Part shown: positions 11,101 through 22,573 of the stretch, one piece after another
How positions within the stretch are numbered: position 1 is the first letter of the stretch
How the letters are laid out: every line of letters begins with the position of its first letter
NCBI RefSeq assembly: GCF_000003815.2
Contig: NC_049991.1
Location: 6,601,964-6,665,963 of the forward strand
DNA: 64,000 bases
Direction of reading: 5' to 3'
Origin: Branchiostoma floridae
Taxonomy: Eukaryota > Chordata > Leptocardii > Amphioxiformes > Branchiostomatidae
Notes under the pieces: generated by a model
The model's input: the letters and a program-made list of their open reading frames with translations, nothing else
Databases searched by the model: none
Told to the model about the DNA's origin: nothing
Translations under genes and position numbers: made by a program

Positions 11101-12186
11101 GATAGCAATAGAAACCTTTCTTCTACAATAACTTACGTATTTATGTCAATACATGAAATCATATATTTGCCCTAGCTATCCATATGTCAAAATGGCGCAC
11201 ATGTCTTATCTTCGGGAAGATGTCTCGAGCACGTAAACAACCTTATTACTCAGATGGGTACCAGCCGTCTGTAGTAATACAACAGCAAGGTGAATTTACA
11301 GTTGACCTTGATTCTTGAATCCTCACCAACAGATGCCGGTAGTCGTGTCTTCCTGTACGAGAACCAGTACCGACCCTCCATCCACCCGAACAAACCCGAC
11401 TGGGTGGGATGTGAGCACGGAGACGACCTTTTCATGCTGTGGGGGTTCCCGTTCCTCGAGGCAACTAGAACTGTCAAAGCAATAAACTACAGCAAAGAAG
11501 ACGAGGAGGTCACCCTCGAGATGATGGCGTACTGGGCAAACTTCGCACGAACCGGGTAAACAGTTATCACTTGTTTACTTCGACTGAAAACTCATCTGTG
11601 TTGGTAGAATGCATAGTTACAAAGATTGAGCTTTCCGAAAACACTCAATGTGAACTTTTAGTCGATTTCGCTGACTATTATCAGATGAATGATTCACTGC
11701 GCTGACATTTCGGAAGTCGGAAGTGTGATGACGTCATCCCGCCACTTTTGATTCGCCCTTGACGTCATCGCATTTCCAACTTCCAAAACGTCAGCCGAGT
11801 GAATCATCTATCTGATGAAGGCCGGCGAGATTAACTGAACATTCATGGCGAGTATTTTCGTTTTGTCGGGGCAAAACTCAAACTTTGTAACACTTGTTTA
11901 TTTGTTCGTGTGCCTTGGCATCTATTTCTACCGTTATATCCTTTAGGATCTTGCTTCTTTAAGTTCCACTGTTGAATTGATGCTTTTCAGCGACCCGTCC
12001 GACTCCACCGGCGGCCCCACTGACAGCCCCTCCCTGCCGACCTGGCCTCAGTACACACCTGACAACCCGGTCTACATGAAGCTGGACGTGGTGCCGACCA
12101 CAGAAGTGGGGTACAAGCCAGAGAAAATGAAGCTCTGGAACGAAGTCATTCCTCAAATAGCTGCTGAGAAGAAAGATGAGCTTTGA
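8159..12186 (+). CDS. Carboxylesterase (type-B), gene 1, ER-retained; 5' exon not found
   Basis: Serine hydrolase of the carboxylesterase/lipase family, predicted to cleave ester or amide bonds of lipids or xenobiotics in the ER lumen. Visible exons: 8159-8508, 8953-9132, 9450-9998, 10513-10669, 11333-11555, 11991-12186, all with GT-AG ends and matching in phase the exons of gene 2. About 550 residues are encoded after the missing first exon. Using gene 2 numbering: oxyanion-hole WIHGGG near 143-148; nucleophile Ser226 in GESAG; acid Glu346 in NNHEGGW; His in GCEHGDDLF. Two Cys pairs (YCPQ/EDCL and AGCE/TACL) match the family disulfides. An NLT sequon follows YCPQ. The protein ends in KDEL, whereas vertebrate enzymes usually end in HxEL. 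Exon 2 begins in phase 1, so a signal-peptide exon must lie upstream, perhaps beyond the 985-bp array. The gene is in tandem with gene 2. The subfamily is not assigned. Confidence 0.9.
8678..8822. repeat. Dispersed repeat, family B (intron 2 of esterase gene 1)
   Basis: Shares cattgaataac, gttctttgtaca and a block around cactgcag, ggtgtcgc and cccaaac with copies at about 16976-17115, 25574-25730 and 36100-36320. It is non-coding. The 36.1-kb copy has inverted ends and suggests a foldback element. Confidence 0.55.
9261..9348 (+). pseudogene. Decayed second copy of esterase exon 3 (ghost exon) in intron 3
   Basis: The stretch cttggtgtg...tcgtcagtacggga...ccaggaaact...cttcctggatta...gtcagtgg aligns with the 3' end of exon 3 (9045-9139), including a remnant of its donor region. 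Substitutions have removed the reading frame and the donor is degenerate. This indicates an old internal exon duplication whose second copy decayed. Confidence 0.75.
10062..10280. repeat. Dispersed repeat, family C (intron 4 of esterase gene 1)
   Basis: Begins with a C15 tract, then two tandem copies of ttcgtaatttaaaaacgtc (10079-10138), then a block with gtaattatgac and tgggctaaaacc. The same sequence recurs at about 40690-40893, again next to a long poly-C tract. It is non-coding. Confidence 0.6.
10843..11025. mobile_element. Foldback element in intron 5 of esterase gene 1
   Basis: Long inverted repeats of about 60 bp: cacgttatgcagatagaaca on the left is the reverse complement of tgttctatctgcataacgtg on the right, and ggatcataggttgcagg matches cctgcaacctatgatcc. 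The loop between the arms is about 60 bp. It encodes nothing and is probably a non-autonomous DNA element. Confidence 0.8.
11681..11815. mobile_element. Foldback element in intron 6 of esterase gene 1
   Basis: Inverted arms: tcagatgaatgattcact with gctgac, gaagt and tgatgacgtca on the left pair with tgacgtcatcg, aactt, gtcagc, agtgaatcat and tctga on the right. Weaker pairing may extend to about 11650-11855. The sequence is unrelated to the intron 5 element. Confidence 0.7.
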
Positions 12187-12332
12187 TGTCAGTTTAAGGA
12201 TAGATGTCAAACCAGTAACTATAGCAAGTCTTTGAAAGTCAACCAGATTCTTGTAGTCTATGTTTACTCTATTGCAATTGAGTACACTTTTAAATGAGTC
12301 GATCTTGCAGTCTCTTTACCACTTGTTGTGTC

Positions 12333-12338
12333 AATAAA
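12333..12338 (+). terminator. Polyadenylation signal of esterase gene 1
   Basis: AATAAA lies 147 bases after the stop codon of esterase gene 1, followed by a T-rich/GT stretch, a reasonable poly-A site. Confidence 0.65.
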
Positions 12339-12439
12339 GCTTTTGTGCTTTTTATGGCTTATGATTTGTGTGTACATCATTGCTGCTCTATTTGTATTCG
12401 ATTTCTAGTCTTCGCCTAGCCCGATTAAAGTACGTAGTG

Positions 12440-13740
12440 GTCCGCCTAACATACCCCCCCCCCCCTAGAGGGGTCAGTTTCATCCCCGAACAGAGGAATT
12501 TGTTTAACACAGACACAGTCAGTCAGTCATAGCCATACGGTGTATTACAGCACCGTTGGGGTTATACCGCCCCTTATACGGGGTGGCATACCCTTTCTTT
12601 TTCCAACTTCAGATCGACGATAATATTCCACTGTCAATTCGAAAGAGCACTTGTACTGATCTAACTCATTCTTATATTATTAATTTTGAAAGGAGAACAG
12701 ACAAAGACATGTTTTTAAGACATGCGTCAGGGCTTTATCTAGAAAAGGATGATTTTTCAATCGATAACACACGCCTCCCTTTAGATATACCGGAATTTGA
12801 CATACTCGACACACGTTTTCAAAAATTTCTACTTGGTGTTCATTCAAAATCATCTAACGACGGCGTGCGAGGAGAGTTAGGAACTTTTCCAATTATAATA
12901 TCTACTAGAATTCAGCTCATTAAATACTGGCACCGTTTGGTAAACTTATCTGAGGACTCTCTACTTCGCGATGCATACAACACTGTATTTACTGATAATC
13001 AAGACTGGATTAATCATGTTAAGGGCATTCTCTGTTACCATGGCTTGGGACACATATGGATGAAACCTGAGGCTTATAATGTAGATTATATTGTCAACCA
13101 ACTACGCCTCCGGCTACAAGATACATATATACAGTATTGGTTTAATTCTATTGAAAACAATTCAAAACTGTCTTTTCTGAGCAAGTCAAAAGAATGTTAT
13201 GAACAAGAAAGATACCTTTATGATATAGATAATTTTGAAATTCGAAAAGCGATAACTCAGTTAAGAATCAGTAGCCATAAATTGAATATTGAAACAGGCA
13301 GATATTACAATGTAGCCCCTGACCAAAGGTTCTGCCCTTTCTGTCCAAAGCATATTGAAGATGAATTTCACTTTTTAATGGAATGTTCTAAATAAACTAT
13401 TTTACGTAATGAGCTATTCACATTTCTAGAATCTATTACAGCAGATATCAAGAACCTCGATGCTAAAGACAGATTTGTATATATCTTTAGATGCCACAAC
13501 TCCCATAATGCAAAGTTAGGCAAATATATCAAAGTAACAAAGCTTTGTTATTAGAAAGAATAATGAAAGCCATGATTAGCCCAACTCGATTGTAACATTA
13601 TATCTTGTTTTAGCCCTTTTTGCTATGTTAATAAGGACGTTAATTCTTATTCTATACACCTATTTTGTACTTTGTGTAATAGTTGTTGCCATACAATTGT
13701 ACCATGTACAAATGTCGTGCAATAAAGTTCTACTTTTAGC
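12440..13740 (+). mobile_element. 5'-truncated L1-type retrotransposon, 3' end only
   Basis: Contains the C-terminal part of a retrotransposon ORF2-like protein, a short 3' UTR and AATAAA at 13721-13726. The exact left edge is uncertain; the coding frame is entered near 12556. It lies between the two esterase genes. Confidence 0.65.
12556..13554 (+). pseudogene. Retrotransposon ORF2 C-terminal region with one in-frame stop
   Basis: Frame opens at 12556 and runs 279 codons to TAA at 13393-13395, ending in RFCPFC...EDEFHFLMECSK. This is the terminal Cys-His zinc-knuckle region seen at the end of many L1/Tx1-type ORF2 proteins. The same frame continues beyond the TAA for 52 more codons (TILRNELFTFLES and onward) to TAG at 13552-13554. 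A Tyr or similar codon therefore probably mutated to stop. No reverse transcriptase or endonuclease motifs remain. The identification rests on the C-terminal motif and is moderately secure. Confidence 0.65.
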
Positions 13741-14060
13741 TGGATACGAGACGTGGATGCGCCAGGTCTCCCGTCCGGGTGAATGATGTAAATCACCGTG
13801 TGGCTGATACGGTATGGAGGTTTGCCAGCAGTTTAATCAAATATATTCACATTTTACAGCTTGAAAACAAGAATTCTCAAGAATTATAGCTATAAGTGGA
13901 CGGTGTCTTTCTTGTAATCGTTTTGACCTCCAAAACACACGTTCGAGAAGTCAAACAAAGCTTAGCCAGTGTCACTAAGTAAACATCACCGATGCTCTCG
14001 ATAACGACGTATGACTAGTCGGTGTTCTTGCAACAGTGGAGGGCGTGACATAGGCTTAGC

Positions 14061-17000
14061 ATGGAGGCAAGAGGAGTTGATGTGTTTTACGCAGTTGTAG
14101 CCACATGGCTCTTTGTTTCGTCTTACGGTAAGTGTTTAAAGAATATCGTCATTATTCTTGTGTTTACATCCACCATAACGATAGTGTTGATATACTAGTT
14201 TGTTCATACATGAGCACTACACTGTGTCAGGTTCAAACCTTAAAGATTTTTCGTGCTAATCCGTATAAGCTAACATCGAAGTAAATTGGAAGACTTTCCC
14301 AAAGTTTCCGTATGATTTTGTGTTACTTCTACTAAAAGTGATTTACGTCAATTGGCTCTTTTGTGCAGGTGTCTTTACCTTTATGCAAACATTTTACCGA
14401 TAAGAAAGTTAAAAAATTTACAGACACATTGAGACTATGAACCTAAGAGTTTATTTGGTCAAAGGTCTCCGAATGAACCATTATCGGGTAGGGTACCCCT
14501 GATGCTCAAAATATTGTTATGATTTTGTGTAAATTTGATGACAATAGCCCATTATAATAGCCACAGGCTAGTTGGGCACCCCTGACTGTATGGTTGAACA
14601 ATTAAACCATTACATGAATTTGAAAATAGAAATAAATTTTGACGACCCTACTTTTGCCTTTGGACTACCCCATGTGCTGTAGGGAAGCTCCAAGATACAT
14701 TTTTCAATGGATTGTTGGAGGGGGGGGGGGTGATTTGGCATACTCAATAAAGAGAATGTAATCTACATTTTATTCAATTCAAGGTGCCGAAAACGATCAA
14801 GATGAAAGTCCAGTTGTGTCCACGGTGACCGGACAAGTCCGTGGAACAACCGCACACACAACCGACCTTCCCGACAAACCGATCTACACTTTCCTGGGCA
14901 TCCCGTACGCAGCGCCCCCTGTTGGAGACCTCCGGTACCGCCCGCCCCAGCCTGCCCCCCCGTGGGAGGGGGTCAGGGAGGCCGTGGAGTATGGTCCTTA
15001 CTGTCCGCAAAATGTCCTGCATTTCAACATGATTGACTTTCCTATTAAGCTTGGGGTGAACATGACCATGAGCGAGGACTGTCTGACACTCAACATCTTT
15101 ACTCCAACTGTAGCAATGGATGCCGCTTTACCGGTGAGGCATAGAAACACACTACAAGAGATACATACTATTAACCTGAAGCCAGCTATTCTTCCTGGTT
15201 TGTCATTTTCTTTGACATTCATGTATATTCGTCAATAAACGCCAAAAAGGGACAGAGATCGCGGTCAGCCAATTCATACATGTTCTATAATTTACAAAAG
15301 CTAAGATTTTTATTGTAAGATAAATATTGAACATAAAGAATTAAACTGTTACGCATGGTGAGAAGCGTTCAGAAGGCATATCAGCCATCTTTCTTCAGCG
15401 TAGTAGACATAGTAGTCATGTGACCTGGGGTGAAATGTGATACAAGTCACGTGAAACAAGTCTGTTCTTTCGTTCATTGTACAGTATTTCTTACGTGATA
15501 CACTGGGTATCTTGGACTGTGATACTTTCTCTAGTTTACAGTCATGAAAAATGCTAAAGTTATACATCAACGAATATTACATACAGGTTCTTCTGTGGAT
15601 CCATGGAGGTGCTCTGTCCGTCGGGATGGGGTCTTTTCCCGGATTTGAGTCTCTTGCTGCTCACCAAGACGTCGTGGTGGTCTCCTTCAACTACCGTCTC
15701 GGTGTGCTGGGTTTCCTCAGTACGGGGGACGAGAACATGCCAGGAAACTACGGATTCCTGGATCAGGTCAGTGGCAATTTTTTCAAGTTCGACACGAACT
15801 ATGGCATAATTTTTCTTAGTGTAATATGTTCTGCTTTAGTGTGCCGCTGCCACCCTCTCATTTTAAACCACCGCTTGTTGAAAATGTCAATCAACGACCC
15901 TGGAGTACTGGCCTGTAAGGTGTCCTCATTACCACATTAGTGCTGACCAATCACATTGCTCCTTACAAATAATAGACAACGTGATTGGCTGGCACCTTTC
16001 ACTAAAATCTAGGGAGGTGGAGTACCTGATTGGCCGAAGCTGGCCAGTACTAATACAGGAATGAAAGGGCCAATCGCAGACCTGTACTAGGGACCTTGCT
16101 TAGGCTTAGGTCCCAATTTCCAACTCGGGGCCCGGCCAGGTAGCTATCGGTTAACGAAAAATATAAAAAGGCAACAAAACACACAAAATGTAAATCCGCA
16201 AACATCTCGGCCGGGCCCCGGGTTGGGAATTAGGACCTAAGCCTAAAGGAATAAAAACGTTGGGCCTGGTATGAGAGAATAGCGACTTATATTGTTTCTT
16301 GAATGACACATTTCCCTTCATTTATAGGTCCGTGTCATGGTCTGGGTGAAGGAGAACATCCGAAACTTCGGCGGAGACCCAGAAAGAGTCACCATATTTG
16401 GAGATTCTGCAGGCGGCGTAAGTGTGTCCTATCATCTTCTCTCACCCCTCAGTAATGGTCTGTTCCACAGAGCCATCTCACAGAGTGGCGTGGACAAAAC
16501 GATGCCGATCAACCAGCAACCACTTCTGATGACGAAGATGTTGGCGGAAGCTGCCGGATGCGATACGGAGGACACCTCATCCATTGCCGCCTGTCTGAAA
16601 GAGGAACCAGTTGAGGAGCTTCTGGAAAAAGTGGCTCCCATTCAGCAAATGCTAGGTTTAATGACCTTTCTACCAGTTGTGGATGGAGTATTTCTGAAGT
16701 CTGACGCCATGGACCCAGAAACAGAAGTTAACAAAGCGGAGTATCTTCTAGGAGTTAACAACCACGTGTTCGGGTGGATAATGCTACCCACAACACAAAG
16801 GGCTCCTCTTGTTGGGATGTCCAAAGAGGACTTTATCAATTTTGTGAAGGTGGCAACTTTAATACCTTACAAGGTACGCTTACCATCCTGAAGTCTTTAT
16901 GATTATTGATCTGTCAATTTTCATTTTCATTATCTAATCAATTTGCGTTATTGTTACATCTTCTTGTTTCTACTCACTGAATAACCATGTTCTTTGTACA

Positions 17001-19251
17001 AATTCACCCAAGAAGTTTGTTTAGTGACCGTCTGTGACATTTCTTAGAGCATTTATGACTATTTCACATTGCACTGCAGTATAGGTGTCGCTGCTTACAG
17101 ATGAGATCCCAAACAAATTTACATATATACGTAAAGAGTAATGTGTTGTTTACAATGCCGTCCCAAACGTACAGGAGTTTGATATATACATTTTCAAGTA
17201 AATATTATAAGTGTAACAATTATCGTCTAATTCTTGAAAATACGGTCCAGTTGAAAAAAACTGTTGGTGGATCTTGCTATATAGTTACTTTCAAAACTGA
17301 TGATTGGATGATTCTACTTAATTTCAGGATAATCCAAACTTGAACAAGATGGCGGACACCATCGCCGCTGAATATCAGCATCCGACAACGCCCGACGACC
17401 CAATTGCGATCCTGTGCCAACTGTCACATGCGTTTGGGGACTACATGTTCGTGGGCCCCACAAGTCTGGCGGCTGACAGGCATACTGGTAAGATCATCAA
17501 GTTAGATGCAAATAATATATCATGCCATAGGTTCCTTATGAATTTTGATTCGTGTCGTAACCTTTGTGTATGCGTCTTTTACACTCAGGGATTGCCATTC
17601 CATAAACATATCTAGTTGAAGATTAGTCATTAGTTGTTTTTCCTTGTTCAGCTTTATGTCTTCAGCAAACATTTGTTGGTAATGTATAGTATTATCAAAT
17701 TATTACAATAATATGAACATTAAATGTTCTTCTCCTGAATTGTTAACAAACTAAAGAAATCCATTACAATTTTAGTATAACTTTTAAAATTGTGTGATAA
17801 ACACTGATGGACCAAAATTCACATCAAAATTGTGCCCCAACGTCACCAAACTGCAATCTTTTTTCACGTGAAAAGAATACAATAGTTGTTGACAATTATC
17901 ACAAAAAAGAATATGAAATATTATTTAATATCATTTATATTTACAATTGACCGACTAAAAAGGATGTTTGCTTACGGATCGGTCAAGTAACCAGAAACAA
18001 AACATTATTTTGACTGATCATAGGTATTTTTATCCCTTATTTACAGCCAGTGGAGGGCGTGTCTTTCTCTCATTGGCTATTTTGTTAGTCTATATACCGC
18101 GCTACTAATTCTGTGTGTACACAGAGAAAACGTGATTGAACAAGCATGAAGTAAGTCTTTGCGTGTATTTTGATTGTCAGTCGCTGGAGGGCGTGTCTTC
18201 CTCTACGAGAACCGGTACCGACCTTCCATCCACCCGAACAGACCCGACTGGGTGGGGTGTGACCACATGGACGATCTGTTCATGGTTCTCGGACTACCGT
18301 TCGTGGACGTTCCTGAAACCCCCATAAACTACTCTAAGACGGACGAGCACGTCAGTTTGAGCATGATGGCGTATTGGGCAAACTTTGCACGAACTGGGTA
18401 AGAACTAACCAATGTCAAACACATTCTCATAGTATACAAAGATTTTCAAATCTTTTTTTTTTTATTGCAACATATGAATGTTATACAGTACACAGTGGTG
18501 CGGCATTCAAGCAAACTGGCTTGTATTAACGGCACCACTAGACAGAACATAACACATTGAATACAACATGTAGACATTTGAATTACAGCGAAAAAACAGA
18601 TCATACTGGTTTTGATTCTTGATAATAGTTGTAAAAAGTACCGGTTGAAATATGAGATAAATCAGATTTTCGTCGGGGTAAATATACCTTGGAAGACTTG
18701 CTCGACTGGGCTGAGGTTTCCACTTTTGTGTCTACCCTGCGTCATCTCTTAGCCAATCAGAGCGTCACCTGAGTAATCTCTTCAGATAAAGCCAGTTCTC
18801 TGATTGGTTAACAGCTGGTTAGAGGCCATGCCCACAAAATGGGAAAACTCAACCTGGTTAGCTAGGCAGGGCTACCTAAGGTATATTTATGACAGGGCTC
18901 TGTATGGGGGTAATTTGTACATTGACTGATACATGGACAGATATTAGATTTAGACGGCAAAATATAGCATATTGGGTAACATCCTTTTATAAAGTGGTAT
19001 CTTTTAGGATATTGCAACTTTGAGTTTTCACTGAATCTGATTTGATGCGTTCCAGCGACCCGTCCGACTCCGCCGGCGGCCCCACTGACAGCCCCTCCCT
19101 GCCGACCTGGCCTCAGTACACACCTGACAACCCGGTCTACATGAAGCTGGACGTGGTGCCGACCACTGGCGTTGGGCTCAAGTCAGAGAAAGTGAAAGTT
19201 TGGAACGAAATAATCCCAAATTTAGCTGCTGAGAAGAAAGATGAACTTTGA
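14061..19251 (+). CDS. Carboxylesterase (type-B), gene 2, complete, ER-retained, catalytic Glu replaced by Val
   Basis: Seven exons: 14061-14127, 14784-15133, 15587-15766, 16328-16873, 17328-17487, 18181-18397, 19056-19251; all GT-AG with matching phases; 571 aa. Exon 1 encodes a signal peptide ([20 protein letters not shown]). Domain landmarks: oxyanion-hole WIHGGA at 143-148 (Ala replaces the third Gly); nucleophile Ser226 in GDSAG; His463 in [10 protein letters not shown]-terminal KDEL for ER retention. At the acid position (residue 346), where gene 1 has Glu in NNHEGGW and vertebrate carboxylesterases have Glu in a similar motif, this gene has Val (NNHVFGW; GTG at 16774-16776). The codon could arise from GAG by one change. 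The frame is otherwise intact, so this is not an obvious pseudogene; it may be a weakly active or non-catalytic binding paralogue. Two family disulfide Cys pairs and an NMT sequon are present. It is in tandem with gene 1. Confidence 0.92.
16101..16245. mobile_element. Foldback element in intron 3 of esterase gene 2
   Basis: Arms of about 37 bp: taggcttaggtcccaattt and ggggcccggcc on the left pair with ggccgggcccc and aattaggacctaagccta on the right. The loop is AT-rich and about 70 bp. It is non-coding. Confidence 0.8.
16976..17115. repeat. Dispersed repeat, family B (intron 4 of esterase gene 2)
   Basis: Matches the copy at 8678-8822: cactgaataac, gttctttgtaca, cactgcag, ataggtgtcgctgcttacag. 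Confidence 0.55.
18452..18600 (-). mobile_element. Retroposed 3' end fragment in intron 6 of esterase gene 2
   Basis: On the minus strand this reads ...catatgttgcaataaa followed by an A-rich tail (the T-run at 18452-18463), i.e. a poly-A signal and tail. It is therefore a LINE 3' UTR or retroposed transcript fragment. No coding frame is visible. Confidence 0.5.
18679..18889. mobile_element. Imperfect foldback element in intron 6 of esterase gene 2
   Basis: Left end aaatataccttgg...gaggttt pairs imperfectly with right end aaactcaacc...aaggtatattt. CCAAT-like attggtt/agccaatcagag pairs lie inside. It is non-coding. Confidence 0.65.
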
Positions 19252-21300
19252 AAAAGATAACCAACACTTTTATATTGTTTTTTAACGCAACTTACAGACA
19301 TCAAACAACTGTATAACGTACACGCGTTAGATCTTGTTACTACTCGCAATTCCACACATATGAAAACTGCACTTCCATAGGATCTCGCAATGCGGCGCTA
19401 CCGCCTATATTCTATTGCGTTTCTTTACTCAGGTGAAAATGAGTAGAAAGCTGTTGTTGGTGACGTCTCTCGGATAGGACGTTAAATTGAGAGTCACCCT
19501 ATGAGTACATTTAAAAACCCACCACACTTCTAATTCTGGGAAAGAGTAGGGGGTCTTCCCGGTGTGAGTGGATCAAATGAATTTGTCCGGATATGCAGCT
19601 TGTACTGTTCATTTACAAACTTTTGTTATGTACCCCATTAGTCTGTTTACCGAATACAAAATACCAACAAACAAACAGACAAGCAAAACAATATGAATTT
19701 CCTTACGATCCTTTGCAGGCAACAAGCATGTTATGTGTTCATAAAGAAAGCTTTCCTACTCTTCACTGAAGTATTTCATTGTGACAAGTTGAAATCGGTT
19801 TCCCCTAAGATTGATTTCAAGCTTTGAAATTCATCATATCCAGCTTAGACAAGACAAATGCAACGACAAGTCGGTAGGCACTGGATATATCGAGAAGCTC
19901 AGTTCAACTACGCTATACCTGTGACAGCCGACATCAATTTGAATATCGCGCACCGTATTGCAACAGTGGGGAAACGAATGGAGTTGTCAACGACGGAATA
20001 GTTTCCAATACGTCCGAGACGTCAAAATGCGAGTCCTCGTGTAAAACACATCGGTAGACTGAAAGGAGTATCTTATTCGTCGTGATTAATTCGAATCCTG
20101 GGGGAGCAAAGACACGTTTTTTGGTGACGTATTCGGCTTTTAGGTTGCCACTTAATGTTTAAGATGGCCACGCAAAAATGTGCTAAAGAACAAATCAAGG
20201 CCTTAGAGAAAGTAGATAAATAGAACCTTGACACTTCTGTTCAAGTTTGTTTGAAAGAACAAGCGTGGTAATTATTTCTACCGTTCCCGTAAGCCCCCCC
20301 TCCCCCTCTCTAGATTGCCATTGCAATAGTAAGGTAACAGACATTGGCTTTTTATTATGTTTTCCCGAAGGAGAAAACAAACTGCTTTGCTGTGTACTTT
20401 TTCTTTTTCCTCCTAGCGGAAAGGGTTTACGGAAAAGGCTAGGCTGTGCATCAGGCCTGGCTACCTGGACTGTCTATCTGGACTAGCTATCACGTCAGGC
20501 CACTCAGATATCCCCATTCATAGCCCTAATTATTTTCACTCGCGCACAAAACTTTGGAGCAAGCATAATGGTATTGTATTGTATGCGAAAAGCTTGACAC
20601 AAGGCTAGAGGGAAAACATTCTGCATTTGTACAAAAATGTTGCTAGTGACGCTTGAATCTATTTATGGAATATAATACACGATGTGAAAGGACGGTTTAC
20701 GAGGCACGAGACACACTAAACGGAGAAAAAAAATCGTTCTTCATCTACAAAATTCGCCAGTGGAAAGAAGGTGTAACGATAGTTAGAATGTGCGCAATAT
20801 CTGGTACTCCGGAAATCCACAGCATGTTCAGGACAAAGGGTAGAAAAAACTGAAGTTCTGCTGCAGTACCAAGGTCACACACCAGGGGGCCAAAATTGAC
20901 TTTCTTACCTCTTCCCACATACCGAATATCATTACAATTTGTCCAGAGGTTCTAGAATTCAACTTACCACAAATATCCGTAAACACAAACACACACATGG
21001 ACAGACAGACAGGTCAGTCACAAGCAATAACAGAAACAATTGTTTTTATGGGCGGAGGTAAACGCTTGGTGAAGTCATACCGTGTGTCAGTAATAAAAAA
21101 AAAGATAATGGTGTTGAACATCCCATTCTCGTAAAGCACAGTAAAATTGCTTACATTTGAAGTGCATTATTTTAATTGCTAAACGCCATTTTTATTGCCG
21201 GTAATGCCACTATTAAAAGATATCCGATGTGGGGTGCTGAAAACCACAGATTTGCGAAAGGTCATTTTTGCAACTAACTTAACAAATCATAATGTAGTAC
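19252..21300. other. Intergenic stretch without a gene; SINE tail near 19425-19650
   Basis: No ORF shows a recognisable domain. Around 19541-19620 the text tgtgagtggatcaaatgaat...tgcagcttgtactgtt matches 52630-52690, marking a shared SINE tail. The rest looks unique and AT-rich. Confidence 0.5.
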
Positions 21301-21309
21301 CTACTATGG

Positions 21310-21400
21310 TGGTGTCATGTGTGGCACTTTACACGACCTTCCTCACTTCACCCAGGTGTAAAAATGGGAACCTGACTTCGTTCGGGGAGGTAAAAGGAAA
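21310..21400 (+). repeat. SINE body fragment
   Basis: gtggcactttacacgacctt...cctcacttcacccagg...gaacctgacttcg...ggggaggtaaaagg. The same text recurs at about 24985-25070, 37575-37645 and 44395-44465. Confidence 0.6.
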
Positions 21401-22573
21401 GACTATCTTTACCATCTGTCTGTACTGTGTATGTGGCACTGTTAATATAAGTCACTAACCTGCAGTGCAATTCCACATCGTCCTTGTCTGTCCAAAACCA
21501 AATAGACAAAAAAATTCCGACCATAAAACTCCGCACGTCCCAGATTCCACATAACATCACACAAAGAAAGGGTTTAACGATTACATACATAAGTACTTTT
21601 ATTCGCAGGCGCCAACCGTTTGTTCATCCCTAAATTAAAAACAAAACGTAAAATAAACTTTAAGGTTCTTGTGTCCAACAGATCGTTTTGTGCCATCGCA
21701 TATAATGGTATTGCTAGCCAGCCTTACAACGCTTCTATAAAGTTTAACATTATAGGGGATATAGATGCGCGTTATTCAAAATGGAGTCCATGCCGCCATT
21801 TTGTGTGGATTATCCTCGTCCGTTCGAGACGTCAATCATTCCCATACAAGGTTTCCACGGCGTCCTCCCATTGGTCGAATAGAGTTTCAGATAGATCACA
21901 GTATTACTACCTACAGCCAATGATTCATCGTCACAATTCGTTCTCGTTGTTAGAAGCCAGACGGGGACTTCAAAGAGTTTCTCCCCTTCTTGAGATGCTG
22001 TAACGAACTTCATGCTGACTTAGCCGTGACACTGTAAGAACATGATTTAAAGGAACTCCAGTCGATCTCAGCGGTGGTTCGATACAAAGAAACCCCATTT
22101 GGCGGGACAAGGGTATGGCGAGGTCGTTAAGGTAGGGGGGCCAAGAATTGATTCCAATTTGCTGCAAACTATCCTTGAAATTCTGCCAGTCGCCGGAAAC
22201 CCAACTTATAACATTAAAGGCTTCTCTAAATGTTCCTTAGAAGTGCAATGAGCGTATACATTATTTATATGCGTGCACGGTAAAACGACTTAGCGGCCTA
22301 AACTTATGACATGCTTATTACACCTTTGTGTAATAAAAATCGAAGTGAATGCATGCGAAAGTATGGGGGGACATTTTCCCCTTCACTTATCGGCGTTCGC
22401 TGCTTTTTGGAGATTCTTCAAAGCGTCATTGACTGGCGTTATGCCGAAGAAGGGAAACAAAGGCCTTCAATCAGGCGCACCGCGGCGTATTGATTTTTTC
22501 ATCAGGGAAGTGAAGTCAGTGAGTTGGCTGGGATGATGTGATCAAGACAAACGCGGGCATGATGAAAGTACGG
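21401..22573. other. Intergenic stretch, nothing recognised
   Basis: Several ORFs under 130 codons, none with a recognised domain, splice context or codon pattern that supports a gene. Confidence 0.4.

Noticed and set aside
18047-18072. Possible second start of esterase exon 6 (acag then gtggagggcgtgtctttctc)
   Set aside because: The match to exon 6 is only about 20 bases and the continuation (cattggctat) looks like a dispersed repeat. Too short to call a ghost exon.
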